Positions 22,027 to 30,770 of a stretch of 64,000 bases of DNA are shown piece after piece. The notes under the pieces were generated by a model. That model did no database searches, was not told the DNA's origin, and saw only the letters and a list, made by a program, of their open reading frames with translations. The position numbers and the translations under genes were made by a program. The DNA is from Parafrankia irregularis. GTDB taxonomy: Bacteria > Actinomycetota > Actinomycetes > Frankiales > Frankiaceae. The stretch's first letter is position 1. Each line of letters opens with the position of its first letter. Location of the stretch: NCBI RefSeq assembly GCF_001536285.1, contig NZ_FAOZ01000007.1, positions 261,360 through 325,359 on the forward strand, read 5' to 3'.

Positions 22027-23507
22027 GGGCCGGGCGGGTGCTGCCGCGGGCGTTCGCCATCGGCGGTGTGGTCGGGGTGGCGGTGCTGGGCGCCGGCTGG
22101 CCGTACCTGCACGGCGCCCCGGCACTGGCCGTGGTGAACGTCCTCATCTCCGGTGGGCTCGCGACGGCCGGCACGGCGCTGATGGCCTCGCCGCCGACGC
22201 GGCGCGCGGGTGCCCCGCTGCTCGCCGCCGGCGTGGCCTGGGTCGCGACCTGGGCGATGAGCTGGAACCACACGCTCCTGCCGCTGCTGGGGATCGCCGG
22301 GAACTGCTCCTTCTACGTCCTGTTCGGCGTCGGGCTGCTCGGCTACCCCCACGGGCGGCTGTCCAGCCTGGCGGACCGCGTGGTTGTCGCGCTGGCCGGC
22401 CTCGCCTTCGGGCCGTTGATGGCGGTCAGCGTGCTGACGTCGCGGCCGGAGTGGAACGGCTACGGGCCCGATGTGTGGTGGCCCGGCTGGTTCGCGGACC
22501 TGCCCACGTTCCAGACGATCAGTGACGTCTACCAGGTCGTCAACCCGTTGCTCGCCTGCGGGTTCGCGATCGGGCTGGTCCGCCGGGTGCGCGCGCTGCG
22601 GGGCCCGGAGCGGGCCGCGGCGTCGCTGGTCCTGGGTGCGGTCGCGGTCGCGGGCATCGGCGTGGCCCTGGTGGCGCCGCCCATCGACGTCGACGACCTG
22701 GACGGCGTGATGCGCGGCATCGAGGCGCAGAGCGTCGTCCTCGCCCTGCTCCCGGTGGCGCTGGGGATCGCCGCCGCCCGGCGGGCGCTGGGGGTGGCCA
22801 CCGCCGCCGACCGGGTGCTGCGCCTCGCGGACCCCGCGACGATCGTCAGCGTGCGTGACGCCCTGCGGACCGTGCTGAACGATCCCACCGTGGAGCTCCG
22901 GTTCTGGCTGCCCGACCTGCGGTGCTATGTCGACGTCGACGGCCGCCCGGCGGCTCTCGGCGGTCCGGTGGACATCGGCGGTGTGGTGGATATCGGCGGT
23001 CCGGTGGACGCCGGCAGTGCGGCCGACGCCGGCCGCACTGCCGAGGCCGGCCGTGCGCCCGAACCCGCGTCCGGCGCTCGGTGGACCCGGGAGGTGCTGA
23101 CCCGGGACGGGGCTCCGCTCGCGGTGGTGACCGGTGATCCCGCCCTCGGCCAGCACCGTGCCTTCACCGACGCCGCGTTGCGCGCCGGGCGGCTCGCGCT
23201 GGAGAACGCGCAGCTGCAGGTGGCGGTGCGGGCGCAGCTGGTCGAGACGCACGCGGCCCACCTGCGGGTCGCCGGCGCGAGCGCCGCGCAGCGCCGCCGT
23301 ATGGCACACGACCTGGGCGACGGCATGCAGCGACGGCTCACGGACCTCGCGCGCGTCGCGTCGCGGGCCCCGGACGCCGACCCCGCCGAGACCCGCCTGC
23401 TACTGCGGCACCTGCACGAGGGGCTGCTCGCCGCGAATCAGGAGGTCCGTGACCTCAGCCGCGGACTGCGCGCCGCCGACGCCGTGCCCGGTGGTCCGAC
23501 CTCCTAG
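22023..23507 (+). CDS. Degenerate histidine-kinase paralogue lacking phospho-His and ATPase domain
   Basis: A 494-residue protein resembling its upstream neighbour in layout: hydrophobic segments to about residue 265, the motif VATAADRVLRLADPATIVSVRDALR matching the neighbour's VATAADRM ... VRDALR, and a HisKA_3-like helix. In that helix the DLHDG motif of active kinases reads DLGDG, replacing the phospho-acceptor His by Gly432. The protein then ends about 60 residues later, after LSRGLRAADAV, so there is no HATPase_c domain. It starts at GTG 22023, overlapping the kinase stop by 4 bp. It cannot autophosphorylate by the known mechanism; a heterodimer partner or membrane co-sensor role is inference. 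Confidence 0.82.
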   Translation: MRAGRVLPRAFAIGGVVGVAVLGAGWPYLHGAPALAVVNVLISGGLATAGTALMASPPTRRAGAPLLAAGVAWVATWAMSWNHTLLPLLGIAGNCSFYVLFGVGLLGYPHGRLSSLADRVVVALAGLAFGPLMAVSVLTSRPEWNGYGPDVWWPGWFADLPTFQTISDVYQVVNPLLACGFAIGLVRRVRALRGPERAAASLVLGAVAVAGIGVALVAPPIDVDDLDGVMRGIEAQSVVLALLPVALGIAAARRALGVATAADRVLRLADPATIVSVRDALRTVLNDPTVELRFWLPDLRCYVDVDGRPAALGGPVDIGGVVDIGGPVDAGSAADAGRTAEAGRAPEPASGARWTREVLTRDGAPLAVVTGDPALGQHRAFTDAALRAGRLALENAQLQVAVRAQLVETHAAHLRVAGASAAQRRRMAHDLGDGMQRRLTDLARVASRAPDADPAETRLLLRHLHEGLLAANQEVRDLSRGLRAADAVPGGPTS

Positions 23508-23662
23508 GCCACCACGATGCTCCCACCGCCGAGCACCCGGCCCGGTACGGCTACGGCTTGCCGGTGAGGAGTTGCGCGAGCCGGTGGCAGTCGCCTGCGG
23601 TACTGAGGCCGCCTGACCGGCGGGTGCGCACGCGGCCCGTGACCGCGTCGAGGACGCCTGGT

Positions 23663-25282
23663 TCAACCACCCGGCGAGGCGCCGGCGTCGTCCGGGTGCC
23701 CGGAGCCGGCCGCCGCGGCGCCGTCGTGGGCGGCCGCTTCGCGGTGCGCAGGCGTGGTTCCGTCCGCGGCGGGCGGCTGCCCGGGAACCTTTCTGCCGGC
23801 GGGTAGGTCGGCTGCCGGCGGCATCGCGTCGCCGACCCGGAGGGGCCGGGTGGCCAGCACGATCAGGAAGATGGCGGCGACCAGGAAGGCGCCGACGAGG
23901 AACGCCCGGGCCACGCCGTGGGCGAGCACGTAGCGGGCCGCGTCGGCCGTCGAGGATCCCGCGGGCACGTCTGCCCGGGAATGCCGGCTGGCCGTCCCGA
24001 ACACCGTGACGAGCACCGCCACGCCCAGCGCCCCACCGACCTGCTGGACGGTGACCATCATGCTGGCCGCCGCGCCGGACAGCTTCGGTGGCACCCCGGC
24101 GACGAGGCTCACGCTCAACGGCACGAACAGCAGTCCGAGCCCGAAGCCGAACATCAGCAGCGGGCCGAGCATGATCGAAACATAGCTGGAGTCTGTCGAG
24201 ACCTGTGACAGCCAGGACATGCCGCCGGTGCCGAGTGCGGCGCCGACGAGCATCAGCGGCTTCGGGCCGAACCTCGGCAGCAGCTTCGATGCCCGCGATG
24301 CCGAGACCAGGATGCCCAGCGACAGTGGGAGGAACGCGAGCCCGGCCCGCAGGGCGCTGAATCGGAGGATCTCCTGGAGGACCTGCGTCCCGAAGAAGAA
24401 CATGCTCAGCATGCTGCCCGTCAACAGCAGCATGAGCAGATAGCTCCGAACCCGGTGCGGCTCGGTGACCAGCTGCCGCGGGACGACGGGCTGCGCCGCC
24501 CGCGACTCGATGACGCCGAACGCGGCCAGTGCCACCACGGCCAGCCCGAACGCCACTTGGGCCTGGCTGTCGCTCCAGCCGTCCGAGGACGCCCGCAGGA
24601 AGCCGTAGACCAGCGACGCGAGGCCGATGACCGACGCCAGCGCACCGGCGGCGTCGAAGCGGCCCTGCTGGCGCGGCGGCGTCCGCAGCACCCGCGGCGC
24701 CAGCAGCACGATGGCGGCGCCGAACGGGACGTTGATGAACATCACCCACCGCCAGGACAGCCAGGTGGTGAGCATGCCGCCGACGATCAGGCCGATCGAG
24801 CCGCCGACGCCGGAGACCGCCGCCCACGCGCCCATCGCTTTCGTCCTGGCGGGCCCCTCGGGGAAGTTCGCCGCGATGAGGGCCAGCGCGTTCGGCGACG
24901 CGCAGGCCGCGCCGACACCCTGCCCGACCCGCGCGGCGACGAGCATCCACGGCTCGGTGGACAGGCCGCCGAGCAGCGAGGCGACGGTGAACAGGACGAT
25001 CCCGCCGACGAGGGTGTTGCGCCGGCCGAGAATGTCACCGGTGCGCCCGCCCAGCAGCAGCAGGCCGCCGTAGGCGAGGGTGTAGGCGTTGATCACCCAG
25101 GCCAGGTTGGTGGTGGAGAAGTACAGGGTCTGCTGTATGTGGGGGAGCGCCACGTTCACGATCGTGATGTCGAGAACCAGCATGAGCTGGCAGGACACGA
25201 TCGTGAGTAGCGCGACGCGGGCCCGCCTGGCCTCGTGGGGCGGCGGCTCGGTGGCGGTCGCGCCCAGGGGCGACGAGGACAT
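23663..25282 (-). CDS. MFS multidrug efflux transporter, DHA2 (EmrB/QacA) type
   Basis: A 539-residue exporter with about 14 hydrophobic segments. Family signatures are LDITIVNVALPHI in the first segment, GRTGDILGRRN in the loop between segments 2 and 3, RVGQGVGAACASPNALALI (motif C-like region) and WRWVMFINVPFG. The last 60 residues are hydrophilic Ala/Pro-rich. ATG 25282 has GGGAGG upstream. It is divergent from a TetR-family gene, the usual local repressor arrangement. Substrate unknown. Confidence 0.92.
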   Translation of the reverse strand: MSSSPLGATATEPPPHEARRARVALLTIVSCQLMLVLDITIVNVALPHIQQTLYFSTTNLAWVINAYTLAYGGLLLLGGRTGDILGRRNTLVGGIVLFTVASLLGGLSTEPWMLVAARVGQGVGAACASPNALALIAANFPEGPARTKAMGAWAAVSGVGGSIGLIVGGMLTTWLSWRWVMFINVPFGAAIVLLAPRVLRTPPRQQGRFDAAGALASVIGLASLVYGFLRASSDGWSDSQAQVAFGLAVVALAAFGVIESRAAQPVVPRQLVTEPHRVRSYLLMLLLTGSMLSMFFFGTQVLQEILRFSALRAGLAFLPLSLGILVSASRASKLLPRFGPKPLMLVGAALGTGGMSWLSQVSTDSSYVSIMLGPLLMFGFGLGLLFVPLSVSLVAGVPPKLSGAAASMMVTVQQVGGALGVAVLVTVFGTASRHSRADVPAGSSTADAARYVLAHGVARAFLVGAFLVAAIFLIVLATRPLRVGDAMPPAADLPAGRKVPGQPPAADGTTPAHREAAAHDGAAAAGSGHPDDAGASPGG

Positions 25283-25304
25283 GGGGGCCTCCCGGCCGGG
25301 CTAA

Positions 25305-25320
25305 GGAACTTTTTCGTACC
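25305..25320. promoter_or_regulatory. Candidate operator between the MFS pump and TetR genes
   Basis: The sequence GGAAC-TTTTTC-GTACC is an imperfect dyad (4 of 5 arm positions pair) lying 23 bp upstream of the pump start in an AT-rich stretch. Position and symmetry fit a TetR-family operator; no other evidence supports it. Confidence 0.35.
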
Positions 25321-25570
25321 CTAAACGATGCTAGCGCCGGACCGGCTACCGAAGGTCACACCGTGTGTGTCGGGCACTCCGACCGGGCGTGCTCGGTGAG
25401 GATCGCGTGGCGGCGGCCCGGTCGCCTTCCGTCGCACTGTCGAGCGCGCAGGTAGCCGGTGAGGCACCGATGGCGAGCCGTAACCGGCGGACGCGCCGGG
25501 CGCCAGCTGCCCGCGCCGGTACGCTCGTGGTCACGGCCCGACTGCGGCCCGCGGACGGAGGCGGAAGATC

Positions 25571-26233
25571 ATGGTGATCCCGCCCGACGCAGCCGCCCAG
25601 GCCCGCGCGAGCACCCGCTCGGGCGGAAATGACGCTGTGACCCGCCGCCGGCACGGTGACGCGCTGCGCCGGGCGATCTACGACGCGGTCTTCGACCAGC
25701 TGCGCACCACCGGCTACGCGAACCTCACGATGGACCGGGTCGCCGCCGCCGCCCACACCTCGAAGGCGGTGCTGTACCGCCGGTGGGATTCCAAGGAGGC
25801 CCTGGTCGGCGAGGCGCTGAGGCACACGCTGCCCGCACCGGCGGACGTGCCGCTCACCGGCGACCTGCGCACCGACATCCTCGCGCTGCTGCGCTGCGTG
25901 CAGATGGCGTTCCTCTCCACCCGCGGCACGGCGTTCCAGCTCGTCTCCGCCGAGGCCGGCTGCGACCGTCCGCTGATCCGCCAGTCGATCATCGATCACG
26001 TGGTCGAGCCGTGCATCGGGCTCATCCTGACGGTGCTGCGCCAGGCGGCCGAGCGCGGCGAGGTGCCGCCGGCGGCGGCGAGTGAAATGGTGGCGGCCAG
26101 TGGCCCGGCGATGCTGGTGCAGTACTCGCTGGTCCGTGAGCCGATGGTGCCGGACGAGTTCGTCGCCGCGGTGGTCGACCAGATCGTCGTCCCCCTCGCC
26201 ACGGCCACCCGCACCGGGCCGGCACCGGCCTAG
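25571..26233 (+). CDS. TetR/AcrR-family transcriptional regulator
   Basis: A 220-residue regulator. The N-terminal helix-turn-helix is seen in AIYDAVFDQLRTTGYANLTMDRVAAAAHTSKAVLYRRWDSKEALV (about residues 35-80), with the typical YRRW recognition helix. The C-terminal ligand domain resembles the TetR_C group with LVQYSLVREPMV. ATG 25571 is preceded by GGAGGCGGAAG. It is divergent from the DHA2 pump at 23663 with 288 bp between them, so it probably represses that pump and itself. Confidence 0.9.
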   Translation: MVIPPDAAAQARASTRSGGNDAVTRRRHGDALRRAIYDAVFDQLRTTGYANLTMDRVAAAAHTSKAVLYRRWDSKEALVGEALRHTLPAPADVPLTGDLRTDILALLRCVQMAFLSTRGTAFQLVSAEAGCDRPLIRQSIIDHVVEPCIGLILTVLRQAAERGEVPPAAASEMVAASGPAMLVQYSLVREPMVPDEFVAAVVDQIVVPLATATRTGPAPA

Positions 26234-26284
26234 CTGGGCACGACCGGCCCACCGGCGGGCTCGCCGGTGGCAGTCTCATGCGTT

Positions 26285-26668
26285 ATGGGCGGTGGCGATG
26301 AACCGGATTCCGGGGCGAACGGGAAGCCGGGTGAGGGAAGCGGTCCGGGGTGCCCGCGGTGCTCACGGACGCTGACCTGGCTGGAGGTTGTTCACCGGCG
26401 CGGCAACTGGGGCGGCTTCGCGCCGCGACCGAGGCCCGAACGGTGGTGGGAGTGCCGACACTGTGACTGGGTCGGTTACCAGCGCCGGGCGGGCGGAGCC
26501 CTGACGGCGATGCGACGTCTCGCGGGCGAGGAGGGAACCTGCTTCTTCTGTGGCGAGGAGGAGGCCAACGTCGTCAGCGCACCGTCGGACGACAACGACG
26601 GCTGGCGCCGGGACTGGCTGGTGTGCCTGGTCTGCGGCACGAGCAACCCTCGTCGTTACAGGTACTGA
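26285..26668 (+). CDS. Small protein with two CxxC zinc ribbons, function unknown
   Basis: A 127-residue protein with two paired-cysteine modules: CPRC with CRHC 34 residues later, and CFFC with CLVC. Each pair is spaced as in zinc ribbons, with Trp-rich stretches (RWWECRHC, GWRRDWLVC) between. No enzyme motif is present. A GTG at 26267 gives 6 more residues; neither start has a clear ribosome site. It is followed by a very strong palindromic terminator and lies between two pump-regulator pairs without obvious link to them. Confidence 0.6.
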   Translation: MGGGDEPDSGANGKPGEGSGPGCPRCSRTLTWLEVVHRRGNWGGFAPRPRPERWWECRHCDWVGYQRRAGGALTAMRRLAGEEGTCFFCGEEEANVVSAPSDDNDGWRRDWLVCLVCGTSNPRRYRY

Positions 26669-26709
26669 GTGTTACAGGTCCTGAAGGCACGGTCCGCGGC
26701 GCGTACGGT

Positions 26710-26757
26710 CGCGGCCCCGGGCCGGGCGACCTGCAGGTCGCCCGGCCCGGGGCCGCG
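26710..26757. terminator. 48-bp perfect palindrome, presumed bidirectional terminator
   Basis: Every base from 26710 to 26757 pairs with its mirror position (24-bp arms, no unpaired loop, centre CTGCAG). It lies 42 bp after the stop of the zinc-ribbon gene and 21 bp after the stop of the convergent MFS gene. A GC-only hairpin without a U-tract is common for actinobacterial terminators. Confidence 0.8.
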
Positions 26758-26777
26758 CAGTGCCGTCCGGCTGCCGG

Positions 26778-28292
26778 TCAGCCGGCGTGAATCGGGACCC
26801 CCTCGCCCTGCGGGATGTCGTCCCGGCCGGCCCGGACGAGGAAGAGGACGGTGACCAGGGCGAGCCCGATCATCACCGCGCTCCAGACGAACGAGGTGGT
26901 GTAGCCCTCGACCGCCGCCTGCGCCTGCGCGGCCGGCCCGGTGCCGTGACCGGTGAGGTAGTCGGTCACCGCCGTCGCGTAGACGGTGTTCAGCAGCGCG
27001 ACACCGAGGGACCCGCCGACCTGCTGGGTGGTGTTCACCAGCGCGCTGGCCACACCGGCGTCATGCTCGGCGACACCGAGCAGCGACACGCTCGACATCG
27101 GCACGAAGGCGAGGCCCATCCCGAAGCTGATCAGGAGCTCGGCCGGGAGAACGTGGCTGGCGTAGCCGGTGTCGACGCCGATCTGGGTCAGCAGCACCAG
27201 GCCGCCGACGGCGAGCGCGCTGCCGAGGACCATCAGGATCTTGGGGCCCGTCCGGGGCAGGAGCTGGCTGGCGATCCCGGCGGAGAAGATGATGCCGGCG
27301 CTGAAGGGCAGGAAGGCAAAGCCGCTGCGCAGTGCGCTGTAGCCCAGTGTCTGCTGGAAGTAGAAGGTGAGGAACAGGAACATCGCGAACAGCCCGCCAC
27401 CGATCAGCATCGAGGCGAGGAAGGACCCGCCGCGGTTGCGCTCCAGCGGCACCCGCAGCGGCAGCAGCGGGTTGGCCGTCCGGGCCTCGATCACGACGAA
27501 CGCGGCGATCAGCACGAACGCGCCGACGAGCAGGCCGATCGTCTTGCCCGATCCCCAACCGTCGTCGGCGGCGACGGTGAAGCCGTAGACCAGGGCGAGC
27601 AGACCGCCGGTCACCGTCACCGTGCCCGGGATGTCGTAGCTGGGCGTGCCCTCGGCCTTGCTCTCCCGCACGATGGGGAGCGCGGCGGCCGCGGCGGCCA
27701 GCGCGATCGGGACGTTGACCAGCAGGCACCACCGCCACGACGTGTACTCGGTCAGCAGCCCGCCGACGATGAGGCCGATCGCGGCACCGCCGCCGGAGAT
27801 CGCGCCGTAGACACCGAACGCGCGGGCGCGCTCCTTGCCCTCGGTGAAGGTCACCGTGATGAGTGACAGCGCCGCCGGCGCCAGCAGTGCGGCGCAGGCT
27901 CCCTGCAGGGCCCGCGCCGCGAACAGCAGCTCGGCGTTCGGGGCCGCGCCACCGAGCGCCGAGGCGCCGGCGAACCCGATCAGGCCCCAGATGAAGATCC
28001 GCTTGCGGCCGAGGAAGTCGGCGATCCGGCCGCCGAGCAGCAGCAGGCCGCCGAAGGCCAGCGTGTAGGCGGTCATGACCCACTGCCGGTCGGCGGTGGA
28101 GATTCCCAGGTCGGCCTGCGCGTGCGGGAGCGCGATGGTCACGATCGAGGCGTCCAGCACGACCATCAGCTGGGCGACGGCGATCACGCTGAGCGCGACC
28201 CAGCGGCGGGGGTCGAGGTGCGCCCCCGGCTCTGGTGACCCGACCGCGGCGGTCGAGGAGCCGCCGCCGGCGACGTCGGTGGATGCGGTCAC
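26778..28292 (-). CDS. MFS multidrug efflux transporter, DHA2 type (second copy)
   Basis: A 504-residue, roughly 14-segment exporter of the EmrB/QacA group. Signatures are LDASIVTIALPHAQ, GRIADFLGRKR, ALQGACAALLAPAALSLI and WRWCLLVNVPIA. Start GTG 28292 is 6 bp after AGGAGAG; the frame stays open to ATG 28337 without a better ribosome site. It resembles the DHA2 pump at 23663 in layout but differs in many segments. It is divergent from a MarR-family gene, its likely regulator. Confidence 0.92.
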   Translation of the reverse strand: MTASTDVAGGGSSTAAVGSPEPGAHLDPRRWVALSVIAVAQLMVVLDASIVTIALPHAQADLGISTADRQWVMTAYTLAFGGLLLLGGRIADFLGRKRIFIWGLIGFAGASALGGAAPNAELLFAARALQGACAALLAPAALSLITVTFTEGKERARAFGVYGAISGGGAAIGLIVGGLLTEYTSWRWCLLVNVPIALAAAAAALPIVRESKAEGTPSYDIPGTVTVTGGLLALVYGFTVAADDGWGSGKTIGLLVGAFVLIAAFVVIEARTANPLLPLRVPLERNRGGSFLASMLIGGGLFAMFLFLTFYFQQTLGYSALRSGFAFLPFSAGIIFSAGIASQLLPRTGPKILMVLGSALAVGGLVLLTQIGVDTGYASHVLPAELLISFGMGLAFVPMSSVSLLGVAEHDAGVASALVNTTQQVGGSLGVALLNTVYATAVTDYLTGHGTGPAAQAQAAVEGYTTSFVWSAVMIGLALVTVLFLVRAGRDDIPQGEGVPIHAG

Positions 28293-28361
28293 GAAGATCT
28301 CTCCTGATGTCTGGGGGTGATCTGTCGGAGTGGCCACCGAGGCGGCCGGGATGCTTGGCAG

Positions 28362-28387
28362 CCGAACAGTACGTCACCGAATAGTAC
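28362..28387. promoter_or_regulatory. 11-bp direct repeat upstream of the MFS/MarR pair, candidate operator
   Basis: CCGAACAGTAC (28362-28372) and CCGAATAGTAC (28377-28387) are spaced 15 bp apart in the 126-bp divergent gap. On the minus strand GTACTATTCGG offers a TACTAT -10-like element. A repeated site at this place fits binding by the MarR regulator. Confidence 0.45.
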
Positions 28388-28418
28388 CGGACCAAACTAA
28401 TTTCTAGGCGGGCCGGCG

Positions 28419-28982
28419 GTGATCAAATACACTCGTGTCGTGGACGGTGGGTGGGACATATGCCCTGGGGAGCCGGCGGACGTATGCGCTGGTGGGCCGA
28501 CGCCCGACAAGGTCGACGACTTCGTCGAGCAGTGGCAGCGCGAGCGTCCGGACCTGGATCTGAGCGCGATGGGGCTCTTCGCGCGCATGAAGGTCTTCGT
28601 CGGCGCCCTGGCGACGGCCATGAACCGCCCGCTCGAGGAGCACGGTCTCACGCTCGGTGACTTCGAGGTGCTGGGTGCGTTGCGGGCGTCCGGTCCGCCG
28701 TGCGTGCTGATCCCCTCCCAGCTCTCCGAGCAGCTGATGATGTCGCGGGCCGGCATCACCAGCCGCCTCGACCGCCTGGAAACCGCCGGCCTGGTGGAAC
28801 GCCGGCTGGACCCGGCTGACCGGCGCAGCTTCCGGGTGGGCCTCACGGACAGCGGGCGCGTCGCCATCGACGCCGCGTTCGCCGAGCACATCGCGAACTT
28901 CACCCGGCTGGCGAACACGCTGACCGCCGAGCAGCGCGAGAATCTCGATGACATCCTGCGGACCCTGCTGCGCGCACTGTGA
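28419..28982 (+). CDS. MarR-family transcriptional regulator
   Basis: A 187-residue regulator. The winged helix-turn-helix is clear: LGDFEVLGALRASGPPCVLIPSQLSEQLMMSRAGITSRLDRLETAGLVERRLDPADRRSFRVGLTDSG, including the DxRxxxVxLT wing. The N-terminal part VEQWQRERPDLDLSAMGLFARM matches the dimer helices of actinobacterial members. The start GTG 28419 has no ribosome site; GTG 28440 is an alternative. Divergent from the DHA2 pump, so probably its repressor. Confidence 0.88.
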   Translation: MIKYTRVVDGGWDICPGEPADVCAGGPTPDKVDDFVEQWQRERPDLDLSAMGLFARMKVFVGALATAMNRPLEEHGLTLGDFEVLGALRASGPPCVLIPSQLSEQLMMSRAGITSRLDRLETAGLVERRLDPADRRSFRVGLTDSGRVAIDAAFAEHIANFTRLANTLTAEQRENLDDILRTLLRAL

Positions 28983-29076
28983 ACACATCCGGTGCGGCCG
29001 GTGTGGTCGGCATCGGGGCACACGCTGACAGGTGGCGGGGCGGATGGGTGACGGGGACGGACAGGAGCACGCGGAC

Positions 29077-29976
29077 ATGAAGGTGGCCTTCATCGGCCTG
29101 GGCACCATGGGCTTCCCCATGGCCGGGCACCTGACCGGGGCCGGTTTCAGCACCGTCGTCCACAACCGCACCGAGGCGACCGCCCGCCGGTGGGTGGAGC
29201 GGTACCCGGGCAGCTCCGCACCCACCCCCGCCGAGGCCGCGACCGGCGCGGACGTCGTCTGCGTCTGTGTCGGCGCCGACGACGACGTCCGCGAGGTGCT
29301 CACCGGACCGGCCGGGGCACTGGCGGCGCTGCGCCCCGGCGCGACCATCGTCGATCATTCGACCACCTCCGCCGAGCTGGCGGTGGAGATCGCGGGCCGG
29401 GCCGCGGAGGCCGGCGTCGGCTTCGTCGACGCCCCCGTCTCCGGCGGGCAGGCGGGCGCCGAGGCCGGCCGGCTGAGCATCATGTGCGGCGCCGACCCGG
29501 AGGTGCTGGAGACCGTCCGGCCGGTGCTCGCCGCCTACGGGGCCACCATCACCCGCATCGGCCCGGTCGGCAGCGGCCAGCTGACGAAGATGGTCAACCA
29601 GATCCTGGTCGCCTCGGCGATCGCCGGCGCCGCGGAGGCCCTCAACTTCGCGATGGCGGCCGGCCTCGACACCGATCTCGTCCTCGCCGCGGTCGGCGGC
29701 GGCGCGGCCAGCTCCTGGTACCTGAACAACCGCGGCCACACCATGGTCCGCGACGAGTTCGACTTCGGCTTCGCCGTCGACTGGATGCGCAAGGACCTGC
29801 GCATCTGCCTGGCCGAGGCGGCCCGCCGGGACATCCCGCTCCCGTTCGCCACCCGGGCCGAGGCCGACTACGCGGCAGCCCAGCAGCGCGGCGACGGCGG
29901 CCTCGACGCCACCGCCGTCATCCGCCTTCGCCGAGCCGAGACGCCCCGGGCCGACCCCGGCCCCGCCGCCGGCTGA
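29077..29976 (+). CDS. 3-hydroxyisobutyrate dehydrogenase-family NAD(P)-dependent oxidoreductase
   Basis: A 299-residue beta-hydroxyacid dehydrogenase. GLGTMGFPMAGHL at the N-terminus is the dinucleotide-binding glycine motif, DAPVSGGQAGAEAG is the substrate-binding family signature, and GSGQLTKMVNQ carries the catalytic Lys. ATG 29077 was chosen because GLGTMG then sits 7 residues from the start as in relatives; AGGAG lies about 11 bp upstream. The substrate could be 3-hydroxyisobutyrate, tartronate semialdehyde or another hydroxyacid and cannot be told from sequence. It stands alone on its strand. Confidence 0.9.
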   Translation: MKVAFIGLGTMGFPMAGHLTGAGFSTVVHNRTEATARRWVERYPGSSAPTPAEAATGADVVCVCVGADDDVREVLTGPAGALAALRPGATIVDHSTTSAELAVEIAGRAAEAGVGFVDAPVSGGQAGAEAGRLSIMCGADPEVLETVRPVLAAYGATITRIGPVGSGQLTKMVNQILVASAIAGAAEALNFAMAAGLDTDLVLAAVGGGAASSWYLNNRGHTMVRDEFDFGFAVDWMRKDLRICLAEAARRDIPLPFATRAEADYAAAQQRGDGGLDATAVIRLRRAETPRADPGPAAG

Positions 29977-30025
29977 CGGACGGAGCCGGGATCCGGGATC
30001 CGGGCCGGGCCGTGGGTCCTCGCCG

Positions 30026-30658
30026 TCAGTGGCGGGGAGTGCGGACGTCCAGCCAGACCAGCCGATGGTCGGAGCTGGGGAACGGGTAAACGCCGGTCAG
30101 CCGGGACAGCGGGTCCGACGACGGCGGCCAGAACACGCCCGCGCCGGTGACCGCGAGGTTCCGCGACGGCAGGACGTAGTCGGCCCGCAGGTTGCCCGGC
30201 GCGGTGTCCGCGAAGTCGGCGGTGTCCTGGGCCGGGTCCCCGCGGTGGGCGGTGTTGGCACCGCCCTGCAGGGCCGCGGCCTCGACGGCGCCAGTGCTCG
30301 TCGGCGCGACCGTGCTGTTCACCCAGCGGCTGTCGAGCAGCTGGGCGGCGGCGGAGGCGACGCTGTCCCCGTCGAGGGGGTCGGCGTTCATGTCACCGGC
30401 GATGACGAAGCGCTCTCCCGGCTTCAGCCCACCGCGACGGCCCCGGTCGTCGTAGAGGTAGGAGCCCGCACCCGGGCGGATGTAGTCGGCCCAGAGCCGG
30501 ATCTCGTCGTGGTTGCGCCGTCCGTTGCGGTCCTCCGGCCCGTCGAACGTCGGCGGGGTGGGATGGCTCGCCAGCAGGTGCACCGTCTCCCGCCCGACCC
30601 GGATCGGGACGTCCCAGTGGCTCTTCGAGGAGAGCCGGAAGACCGCCAGCTCGCCTCG
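30026..30658 (-). pseudogene. 5'-truncated endonuclease/exonuclease/phosphatase-family gene
   Basis: Only the C-terminal half of an EEP-fold hydrolase is present. From LAVFRLSSKSHWDVPIRV to the stop at 30026 the frame reads like a complete C-terminal half with GDMNADP (catalytic Asn/Asp region) and SSDHRLVWLDV (terminal catalytic Asp-His). Upstream of about 30658 the frame remains open but changes to unrelated Arg/Trp/Pro-rich sequence that is partly a shadow of the oxygenase gene. No good start lies in the homologous part. The N-terminal half with the metal-binding Glu is missing, so it should be inactive. Functional full-length relatives are about 350-400 residues. Confidence 0.65.
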
Positions 30659-30770
30659 GCGATCGGCCTGGGGGCGTGGCCACCAGGTTCGGCAAGCTCG
30701 CCGTGCGTTGCCAGGCCACCCCCAGGCCGGGCGCCAACGCGGCGTCGCGCCTGCGACCGGGCCCCGGCGC

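Noticed and set aside
26760-27866. Open + strand frame of 368 codons
   Set aside because: Shadow of the DHA2 transporter, which has clear family motifs on the minus strand.
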